This document shows positions 8,878-17,200 of a stretch of 64,000 nucleotides of DNA, piece by piece. The notes beneath the pieces were generated by a model. That model was given only the letters and a program-made list of their open reading frames with translations, did no database searches and was not told where the DNA came from. A program made the position numbers and the translations under genes. Numbering within the stretch: position 1 is the first letter of the stretch; each line of letters starts with the position of its first letter. Where the stretch lies: NCBI RefSeq assembly GCF_014196205.1, contig NZ_JACIDE010000003.1, positions 62,001 to 126,000 on the forward strand, in the 5' to 3' direction. Source of the stretch: Anoxybacteroides voinovskiense. Lineage in GTDB: Bacteria > Bacillota > Bacilli > Bacillales > Anoxybacillaceae.

Positions 8878-9729
8878 TCACTTCCAATCGGGATATAAGT
8901 CAATGCGGCGGTCGCGCCATGTCGTGACCGAGCCTTTTTCGCGCACATTGTACAGAAGCGACAAGTTAAGGTCCGCAACAACGACCATGTCGTCATTGAT
9001 TTCTCCTTCCGCTAGAATGCCGCGCGGTGGAAATGGAATGTCGTTTGGTGTAATAATGGCGGCTTGCCCGAAATTCGCGCGCATAAAATCGACTGTCGGC
9101 AATGAACCGACCGTGCCGGTCGTGACGACGTACACTTGATTTTCCACAGCGCGGGCGTGGCAGCAATAGCGGACGCGATAAAAACCGTGTCGGTCGTCGG
9201 TGCATGACGGGCAAAAAATAACATCCGCTCCTTTCGCCCGCACGATGCGGACGATTTCTGGAAATTCAATGTCATAACATGTTAATAAAGCAATCGTTCC
9301 TTGTTCGGTTTCCCATACGTGCACGTCTTCTCCAGGGCTAATTCCCCATTCGTTTACTTCTGTCGGTGTAATGTGCAGCTTCGCTTGTGTATGAATCGTT
9401 CCGTCCGGTGTAAACAAATGGGCGACGTTATATAGTTTATTGTTTTGTGCGATGACGTGCGTGCCGCCAATTAAATACATATTGGTTTGTTTCGCAAGCG
9501 TGGTGAACAGTTCATAATATTGCTCCTTATAGGCAGGCAAGTCATGAATCGTTGCTTGTTTTCCATTTATCGGGATTGACAACAATTGTGTTGTAATAAA
9601 TTCCGGAAAAAGGACAAACTGTGCGTCAAATTCTTGCGCGGTTTTGACGTAATGGGTAACTTGTTCGGCAAATTGTTCAAACGACGTAATCGTATGCAAA
9701 TGGTATTGAACAGCACATACTCGCAACAC
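8878..9729 (-). CDS. nitrilase-superfamily carbon-nitrogen hydrolase
   Basis: This cytoplasmic amidohydrolase has about 283 residues. The catalytic triad motifs are visible: Glu in LFPEF, Lys in TQAKLHITP, and Cys in LLTCYDIEFPE. The set resembles the B. subtilis YhcX-like branch, often annotated as omega-amidase or N-carbamoyl hydrolase; the substrate is not known. GTG 9729, or TTG 9726, is chosen because AGGAAGTG precedes it, while the longer frame to 9777 has no site. It appears monocistronic. Confidence 0.8.
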   Translation of the reverse strand: MLRVCAVQYHLHTITSFEQFAEQVTHYVKTAQEFDAQFVLFPEFITTQLLSIPINGKQATIHDLPAYKEQYYELFTTLAKQTNMYLIGGTHVIAQNNKLYNVAHLFTPDGTIHTQAKLHITPTEVNEWGISPGEDVHVWETEQGTIALLTCYDIEFPEIVRIVRAKGADVIFCPSCTDDRHGFYRVRYCCHARAVENQVYVVTTGTVGSLPTVDFMRANFGQAAIITPNDIPFPPRGILAEGEINDDMVVVADLNLSLLYNVREKGSVTTWRDRRIDLYPDWK

Positions 9730-9760
9730 ATTCACTTCCTTTTTTCTTTTAACTATACCA

Positions 9761-9788
9761 AAAACAGGTACCATCACGGTACCTGTTT
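9761..9788 (-). terminator. terminator of ald
   Basis: AAACAGGTACC and GGTACCTGTTT flank a 5-base loop just after the ald stop codon, with T-rich sequence on the minus strand. Confidence 0.8.
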
Positions 9789-9791
9789 CTC

Positions 9792-10925
9792 TTAGTTCGC
9801 CATTAATTGTTTTCCGAACGCTTCGTCGACTGGAACGTAGTTGTAGCCGAGGTCGCGCGCAACTGCTTCGTATGTGATTTCGCCTGCGGCAACGTTGACG
9901 CCAAGTTTTAGTGCTTGGTTCTCTGCGATTGCTCGGTGAACGCCTTTATTGGCGATTTGCAACGCATATGGAATCGTCACGTTCGTTAACGCGATCGTTG
10001 ATGTTCTTGGAACCGCACCTGGCATGTTCGCTACTGCGTAATGAACGACACCGTGTTTGACGTACGTTGGGTTGTCGTGTGTCGTGACGTGGTCGCTCGT
10101 TTCGACGATTCCGCCTTGGTCAATCGCAACGTCCACGATAACCGAACCAGGGGTCATTGCTTTTACCATTTCTTCTGTCACAAGTTTTGGCGCTTTTGCT
10201 CCTGGAATTAACACTGCGCCGATGACAAGATCAGATTCCGCCACCGCTTGGGCAATGTTCATTGGGTTGGACATTAATGTTGTAATATGGTTGCCGAAAA
10301 TATCGTCTAGCTCACGAAGACGGTCTGCGCTTAAGTCGATGATTGTCACGTCTGCGCCTAAGCCGATGGCAACTTTCGCTGCGTTCGTACCGACGACACC
10401 GCCACCGATAATCGTGACTTTCCCGCGGCTGACGCCTGGAACGCCGCCAAGCAGAATTCCTTTTCCGCCTTCAGGCTTCTCTAAAAATTGTGCGCCGATT
10501 TGCGCAGCCATGCGGCCAGCCACTTCGCTCATCGGTGTAAGAAGTGGAAGCGTGCGGCCAACTTGTACGGTTTCGTAAGCAATGGCAGTGACGCCTTTTT
10601 CTTTTAACGCGCGCGCCAATTCAGGCTCTGCCGCAAGATGTAAGTACGTGAAAAGCACTAATCCTGGGCGGAAATAGTCGTATTCGCTTGGTAGCGGCTC
10701 TTTTACTTTCATGACCATTTCCGCTTGCGCCCAAACCTCTTTTGCGCTATCGATGATTTGTGCGCCAGCTTTTATATAATCATCGTTTGTGAAACCGCTT
10801 CCAATTCCTGCATCTTTTTCAATAATCACCGTATGTCCTGCTTGCACGAATGACATAACGCCAGCAGGTGTAATCGCCACACGGTTTTCGTTATTTTTTA
10901 TTTCCTTCGGTACCCCAATAATCAT
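9792..10925 (-). CDS. ald: L-alanine dehydrogenase
   Basis: This enzyme reversibly oxidises L-alanine to pyruvate and ammonium with NAD+, supplying carbon and nitrogen during growth on alanine and during sporulation. It has 377 residues, the usual length. The N-terminal [20 protein letters not shown] and the Rossmann motif [19 protein letters not shown] are diagnostic. ATG 10925 is preferred over the upstream in-frame start because GGGAGG lies just before it. The adeR-type regulator lies directly upstream in the same orientation. Confidence 0.95.
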   Translation of the reverse strand: MIIGVPKEIKNNENRVAITPAGVMSFVQAGHTVIIEKDAGIGSGFTNDDYIKAGAQIIDSAKEVWAQAEMVMKVKEPLPSEYDYFRPGLVLFTYLHLAAEPELARALKEKGVTAIAYETVQVGRTLPLLTPMSEVAGRMAAQIGAQFLEKPEGGKGILLGGVPGVSRGKVTIIGGGVVGTNAAKVAIGLGADVTIIDLSADRLRELDDIFGNHITTLMSNPMNIAQAVAESDLVIGAVLIPGAKAPKLVTEEMVKAMTPGSVIVDVAIDQGGIVETSDHVTTHDNPTYVKHGVVHYAVANMPGAVPRTSTIALTNVTIPYALQIANKGVHRAIAENQALKLGVNVAAGEITYEAVARDLGYNYVPVDEAFGKQLMAN

Positions 10926-10959
10926 AGATTGTCTTCCTCCCTCGAATATCCTCACCTGT

Positions 10960-10965
10960 AGTATA
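10960..10965 (-). promoter_or_regulatory. putative ald promoter -10 element
   Basis: TATACT on the minus strand lies 35 bp before the ald start. No good -35 is seen upstream, which fits activator-dependent transcription by the neighbouring AdeR-type protein. This is inference. Confidence 0.4.
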
Positions 10966-10993
10966 CACAGTTTGCCCTATTTTTTATTTGTTA

Positions 10994-11048
10994 AGAAGAA
11001 AAAAAGACATCGCTTCATTTTGTGGAAATCCACAAAACTAATGCGATG
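10994..11048 (-). terminator. terminator of adeR overlapping its stop codon
   Basis: Nested stems CATCGC/GCGATG and TTTTGTGG/CCACAAAA overlap the stop codon. A T-run follows on the minus strand. Confidence 0.7.
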
Positions 11049-12276
11049 CTTCATATTTCGCCAGCTTTATATCGATGTAAAGCTTTACTTTTTGATTCAT
11101 GTCGTGTAAATCGATCTCTCCAATTTCGGCGATGCGCTTTAGCCGATAAGAAAGCGTATTTGGGTGAATGTTCAGCGCTTTGGCCGTTTCGTTGACGTTG
11201 CTGTCGTGGTCAAAAAACACTTCAAACGTCTCTATGAGGTTTGTGTGGTGTTTTTCGTCATATGCCTGCAATTTCGCCAATGCGGAATTCGTCAATTCCC
11301 CTTGCCGCTTTTTTTCGAGCAATAAGTCGAAAAATTGATATATGCCTAATTGTTGATATCCATAAATAGAAGCTGTTTGGGCAGGGAATTTTTCTTTCAT
11401 CGATAAAACGGTTAACGCTTCTTTATAGCTTTTTTCAATGTATTCAAACGTTTCGTAAATGCCGCCAAAGCTGCTTTGAATATTTGCGATATGAAACCGC
11501 TCTTTCATTTTTGTCGCGAACGAAGCAATAAATTGGTTGCATTCGGCTAGCGGCTGGCGCGTTGATTTTGGCGCAGCAAGCAAAATAAAATCACTGCGGT
11601 CGACTGTATAGAGCAGCACTTGAATTTGTTGCGTCGTTTGTAAAATGTACGAAATTTGCTTTTCAATATCGCTTGTAATATCGTTTGCAAAGCGGAAAAC
11701 GAACACAGAAAAGAGCGGAGCGGTTGGAATTTGCAAAAAATCGAAGTTTTCCTTAATTTCTTCATTGGCGGTAATATGCCCGGTTAATAATTTCCAAAAA
11801 AATTCTTGCACGCGTTCTTCTCGTTTGTTTCTCCGCATATACAGCTGCAATACTTTGTTTTTCGCCGCTTTTGCCGCTTTTTTCAACAGCTCTAAATCGT
11901 CTTTTGACAACGTTCGATCCGTTTCCAGCGCCCAAATAAATCCAATCACTTCTTGATTTTTCCAAATGGATACCGCTACGCGATTCCCGAGTCCAACTTC
12001 GGAAATCGTTTCAATGCGCAGCGGCTCTTGGCTACTTAATAATGCAGGAATGACCCCTTTTTTCCAGAGGCTGTTAATCACTTTTTCCGGTACACGGCGG
12101 CTAATAATCGTTGCCGTCCGCGCGGGGTCGGTATAATCGTCGTGCGCGCTATAGGCGATCAGCCGGTGGTTTGCATCTTCAATGGTAATTGGGCATTGCA
12201 ATAAGTCGCTAATGCGGTCAGCAAATTCCTCTAAGCTGTCGAAATTTCCTTTGAACGGGTCATCTTGATATTTCAC
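11038..12276 (-). CDS. adeR: PucR/CdaR-type transcriptional regulator, AdeR-like
   Basis: This 412-residue cytoplasmic regulator has an N-terminal sensor region, a middle GGDEF-like PucR region (about 170-290) and a C-terminal helix-turn-helix. The HTH shows the family signature NVNETAKALNIHPNTLSYRLKRIAE. In B. subtilis the homologue AdeR activates ald in response to alanine. Here the gene lies directly upstream of ald in tandem, so the same role is likely. The gene name rests on similarity plus position. Confidence 0.8.
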   Translation of the reverse strand: MKYQDDPFKGNFDSLEEFADRISDLLQCPITIEDANHRLIAYSAHDDYTDPARTATIISRRVPEKVINSLWKKGVIPALLSSQEPLRIETISEVGLGNRVAVSIWKNQEVIGFIWALETDRTLSKDDLELLKKAAKAAKNKVLQLYMRRNKREERVQEFFWKLLTGHITANEEIKENFDFLQIPTAPLFSVFVFRFANDITSDIEKQISYILQTTQQIQVLLYTVDRSDFILLAAPKSTRQPLAECNQFIASFATKMKERFHIANIQSSFGGIYETFEYIEKSYKEALTVLSMKEKFPAQTASIYGYQQLGIYQFFDLLLEKKRQGELTNSALAKLQAYDEKHHTNLIETFEVFFDHDSNVNETAKALNIHPNTLSYRLKRIAEIGEIDLHDMNQKVKLYIDIKLAKYEASH

Positions 12277-12368
12277 ACATTTCCCCCCGTTGTCGATAAA
12301 ATCAATTTCATTGTACTACAAATGTTGCTACAATGATAAAGGAGTGTTAGAAAAAAGGGGAGAAGAGG

Positions 12369-13988
12369 ATGAAGTGGCAAACGAAGCAACAGTTGCGGAA
12401 ATTGCTTTGCCGGCTTGTCGAGCATGCAAGCGTGAGCGGGTCGGAAGCGGAAGTGCGTTTGGCGGAGTATATCGCTGGCGAGTTAAGGACGCTTGATTAT
12501 TTTCAAACACATCCGGAGTTTGTTCAGTTACACCCAACAGGCGACGGTCGCTATTTTGTAACGGCATTGGTGAAAAAAGCAGAACATATACGCGACACCG
12601 TCGTGTTAGTCAGCCATTTTGATGTCGTGGATGTGCAAGATTACGGCATATGGAAAGAAATCGCGTTCTCGCCAGAAACGCTGACGGAGCGGTTTTATGA
12701 ACAAAAAGAGCAGCTTCCATTGGACGTACAGGCGGATTTAGCGCACGATGAATGGCTGTTTGGGCGCGGCGTCATGGATATGAAATGCGGGCTAGCGCTT
12801 CATATGTCGCTTGTCGAGCAAGCATGTGCCGGAAAATTTGAGGGGAATGTAGTATTGTTGACGGTGCCGGATGAAGAAGTGAATTCGGTCGGGATGCGCG
12901 CCGCTGTTCCAGCACTAGTTCAACTGGCGAAACAGCACGATTTAGACTATCGACTTGTGCTCAATTCCGAGCCGATGTTTACACGCTACCCTGGCGACCA
13001 GACGAACTATGTGTATACAGGCTCGATCGGCAAAGTATTGCCTGGGTTTTATTGTTACGGAAAAGAGACGCATGTCGGTGAACCGCTGGCGGGATTGAAT
13101 GCGAACTGGATGGTGGCGCAAATTGCCAACGAACTTGAGTTAAATACCGATTTTTGTGAAGTGTTTGGCGGCGAAGTGAGCCCACCGCCGACCAATTTAC
13201 TCCAAACGGACTTAAAAGAAGATTATTCGGTGCAAATTCCGCATCGGGCGGTGACGTTGTTTAATTTATTTTTGCAACAAAAATCGCTCGATGACATTAC
13301 GGAATCGCTCATTGACTTGGCGAAACGGGCAGCAAAGCAAATCGAAACACGGTATGAAGAGCAGGCTGCTCGCTTTGCGCAATTGGAAAAATCGACACCG
13401 AAGTCGATTTCCGTGAATGTATGGACGTTTTCCGAACTAAGACAAAAAGCGGTGGAAATTGCTGGTGAAGAAAAAGTCGCGCAGCTAGAGAAGCAAGTAT
13501 TTATGGGGGGAAGTAAAAAAGACGAGCGCGAGCGGACGATTGAATTCGTCGATCAACTTGGCATTCTTTGCAAAGATTTTGCGCCGATGATTGTGTTATT
13601 TTATGCTCCTCCGTATTATCCGGCCGTCAATTCAAGCGACGAACCGTTCATTCAGCGGCTTGTGTCGAGCTTGCAGCAATATGCGAAAGAAACATACGGT
13701 GTGACGCTTGTGCAGCAGCACTATTTCGGCGGCATTTCCGATTTAAGCTATGTCGGACTGCAACAGCCGCTAGCGTCTTTGCGCGTCTTAACAGCCAATA
13801 TGCCGATGTGGAACCAAGGCTATACGTTGCCGATTGAAGCGCTAGCGGAATTTAACGTCCCGGTATTAAACGTCGGCCCCGTCGGTCGTGACGCCCATCA
13901 ATGGACCGAGCGTCTGAACGTACCGTTTGCCTTTGAAACGGTCAAAGACTGGCTTGTATATACGTTGGAAATGGTGTTTGGAAAATAA
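12369..13988 (+). CDS. rocB: M20-family peptidase-like arginine utilisation protein RocB
   Basis: This 539-residue protein belongs to the zinc-dependent M20 family. Metal-site motifs VSHFDVVD and GRGVMDMKCG are near 85-140 and the catalytic-Glu region VPDEEVNS near 165. It matches B. subtilis RocB (566 residues), encoded with arginine degradation genes but of unproven reaction. It diverges from adeR, so both promoters lie in 12277-12368. The other roc genes are not adjacent here. Confidence 0.85.
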   Translation: MKWQTKQQLRKLLCRLVEHASVSGSEAEVRLAEYIAGELRTLDYFQTHPEFVQLHPTGDGRYFVTALVKKAEHIRDTVVLVSHFDVVDVQDYGIWKEIAFSPETLTERFYEQKEQLPLDVQADLAHDEWLFGRGVMDMKCGLALHMSLVEQACAGKFEGNVVLLTVPDEEVNSVGMRAAVPALVQLAKQHDLDYRLVLNSEPMFTRYPGDQTNYVYTGSIGKVLPGFYCYGKETHVGEPLAGLNANWMVAQIANELELNTDFCEVFGGEVSPPPTNLLQTDLKEDYSVQIPHRAVTLFNLFLQQKSLDDITESLIDLAKRAAKQIETRYEEQAARFAQLEKSTPKSISVNVWTFSELRQKAVEIAGEEKVAQLEKQVFMGGSKKDERERTIEFVDQLGILCKDFAPMIVLFYAPPYYPAVNSSDEPFIQRLVSSLQQYAKETYGVTLVQQHYFGGISDLSYVGLQQPLASLRVLTANMPMWNQGYTLPIEALAEFNVPVLNVGPVGRDAHQWTERLNVPFAFETVKDWLVYTLEMVFGK

Positions 13989-14027
13989 AAAGATGCATCT
14001 CTATGAACAATTGCTATGTTTTACTAA

Positions 14028-14056
14028 AAGGATGTCCTGATTTCTGGGACATCCTT
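14028..14056 (+). terminator. hairpin after rocB
   Basis: AAGGATGTCC pairs with GGACATCCTT. The T-run is poor, so termination may be weak. Confidence 0.5.
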
Positions 14057-14223
14057 GTATGTATTAGGAATGTTCTTGATTTTATAGAAAAGAAAGATGG
14101 GATTTAGGATTATTTTACTATAAGGAAAAGAATTGACGTTTTTAAGAGGGGTTTGTCAATATAATAGTGTCGGCCGTCGATATTCCGTCGATGGGATATT
14201 ACTAGCTTATGAGGTGACATCGT

Positions 14224-17200
14224 GTGAAGAAAAGGAAAAGGTATTCATTTCTTTCGTATGTGCTTGTGTTTACGTTAACCATTTCGACATGGACGCCATT
14301 TGTTAAGGCAGAGGAAACCTCTCCTCCATCTGTGGCAGAACCTATCCAAAGCTACACTGGTTCTCTTCCGAACGAAGTGCAAAAAGAAGAGCCCTCTTCT
14401 CGTGACCCGTATCCGAAAGAAAAAGAGCTCCCCTCTCTTCGAACGGAAACAGCGAAGGTCTACGAAAACTCTGATGGAACGTATACCGCAGAAGTGTATA
14501 CGGAACCCATCCATTTTAAGAAAAACGGTCAATGGGTAGACATGGACAACACATTGGTTGAAAACTCGCAACAAGAATTCGAAAACAAAGCGAACCAATT
14601 TAAAGTGAAATTTCCAAAAAAACCGAAACAAAATCGCCAAGCAAGATTGTTTACATACGAAATCGCAGGGCACAACATAACGGTAGAGTTATCCGATGAT
14701 GATGCTCCGGCAGCCAAACAATTTAAAGGAATCAAGGATATAGCCGGAACCTTCCAAAAAGAGCGCGTTCAATATAAGCAGCTCTATCCTGGTGTGACAT
14801 TTGATTATGCTTTAGACGGAACGAAAGTCAAGGAAAATATTATTCTCGATTCTTATGAGGGGAATCATCGTTTTGCCTTCCATATTAAAGCCCAAGGGTT
14901 GAAAGCAGAGAAAAAGTCCTCTGGCATGATCGAATTTACGGATGCGAAAACAGGAAAGTTTTTATTTTATATCCAGCGTCCGTACATGTATGATTCGTCG
15001 AAAGAAGGAAATGTTTCGGAGCAGGTGACCCAAGAGATTACTCCTGTCGGTGATGGGTTTATCCTAACGGTCACGGTTGATGAGTCGTATTTAACCGATC
15101 CGAAGCGCGTCTATCCAGTTGTCATTGACCCTTGGATCGATGTGTTCGAAGCACAGGACGCATTTGTAGCAAGCGGTACTTCCAGCAATTACGGCAACTT
15201 AAATTATTTGTCGGTCGGGAAAGACCCGACACTAGGCAAAACGCGGACCTATCTGAAATGGACGTTGCCAACAATTCCAAATGCAAAAGTCACAGGGGCA
15301 AGCGTTGGTGTGTACCAGTATGTCCCTAACTCCTCCACACCAGCCGGACCATCCATTTCCTTACATCAGGTCACAAGCGTATTTAACGCATCTATCATCA
15401 ATTGGAGCACACAGCCAAGCTTTGATCCAACTCCGGTCTCCACCAAATCAGAAACAAAAGCCGGATATAACTATTTTGCCGTTTCGGATTTAGTCAAAGG
15501 CTGGTACGATGGAACAAAGCCGAACTATGGCGTCGTCTTAAAAACGGATGATGCGCAAGAAGCGACAGCCGCCCAAAAATTATTCCACTCGACGGAATGG
15601 AGTAGTTCGGATGGGTCGCCATATGGAAAACCAAAACTCGTGATTTCGTATCGTTCGAAGAAGTTATTGGGCATTACGGATTACTGGACGTACACGCCGG
15701 ATTTATTTAATGGTGAAGGAACCGCAGTAGTGAACGTGATGAACGGGAATATGGTATATGACATCCCGATTTTATCGCTTCCTGGAAGAACAGATGCTTT
15801 TCACTTAAAAATGGTATACAACAGCCGTTCGGACTTTGAAGATGTGTATGGATACCGCTGGACATTCAGCGCGCAACGGAAACTGATTCCAAACAGCGAC
15901 AAGACGATCGTGGAGTATATAGATGAAAACGGCACGCATTACCATTTTAACAAACAGCAATACGATACAGGCACGGCGTACTCCGCGCCGGAGGGAACAT
16001 TCTTTGCATTGAACAGCACGGCGGATGGCGGATACACGCTCAAAGAACCAGACGAAACGCTCTATTATTTCGACTCGCAAGGCCGGAATACGAAAATCGT
16101 TGATGAAAAAGGTAATACGATTTTATACACATTTAACGGCACGACCAATCAAATCACCAAAATTAGCGAGCGGTACGGCTCGGAAACAACGGGACGCGAT
16201 TTGTCTTTGGTGTATGATCCAACGACGGGTCGATTACAAAAAATCACCGATTTCCGAGGAACGGAAACAACGTTTACGTATGATAGTTTAAATGGGCATT
16301 ATCGTTTACGGACGATTACGTATGCGGCGAACCGGCCAGAGCGAAAAACAATTACGTTCGAGTACAATGACCAACAACAATTAATCTCTATTACGGACGG
16401 AAATGGAAACAAAGGAAAATTCGAATATGATGATCTCAATCGAGTGTGGAAGATCATTGATCCTCGATCCGATACCATCTTTGCGGAACTCACGTATCCG
16501 TCGGTGAATGAAACGATTTTTAAGGATGCCAACGGCAATCAAACGTATTACAAAAGCAATATCGATCAAGATTTAGCCACGGTCAATGTCGTCGAAATCA
16601 TCGAGGACTATCAAGGAGCGAATCCATCGACTACGAAATACGAATGGAAAAATAATAAAATTACAAAAGTTATCGAACCTAACAAAGACACGGGAGTAGC
16701 GAATGGTCCAACAACCTCATCCGACTATGATGACAAAGGAAATTTAACGAACAGTGTCGCACCGGATGGTGAGGCTGTAACCAATCATTATGACAGCAAA
16801 TCCAATTTAACGGATTCGACGACAAGTGCTGGTTTGTCCGAGCAAAACGTATACGACAGTGTCAGTAATCTATTATTCTCAACAGATCCTTTGGGAATGA
16901 CCGATTACTTCACCTACGATCGTTACGGAAATACCGTGTCATCGGTGACTTCATCGTCGCTTGCGGTCAATCCGGTGGTCAATAGTAGCTTTGAATCGGT
17001 TGGAACGAATAACTTGCCGACGAGCTGGACGATTCGCACCGGCAGTGAATATTCGATCAGCACTGACCATGTATTTGGCACTCAATCAGCCAAAATTACG
17101 CTGACGGGAACCGAAGGGGCACGCTATTACTACCAAGATGTACCGATTAGCACGCCGCTAGCAGACAAGACGTATACAATTTCTGGATATATTAAAACAA

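Noticed and set aside
10057-10578. Open frame of 173 codons on the plus strand
   Set aside because: Antisense shadow within ald, low-complexity composition.
14133-14165. TTGACG/TATAAT promoter for the Rhs gene
   Set aside because: The spacer is 21 bases, too long for a normal sigma-A promoter; mentioned only within the gene entry.
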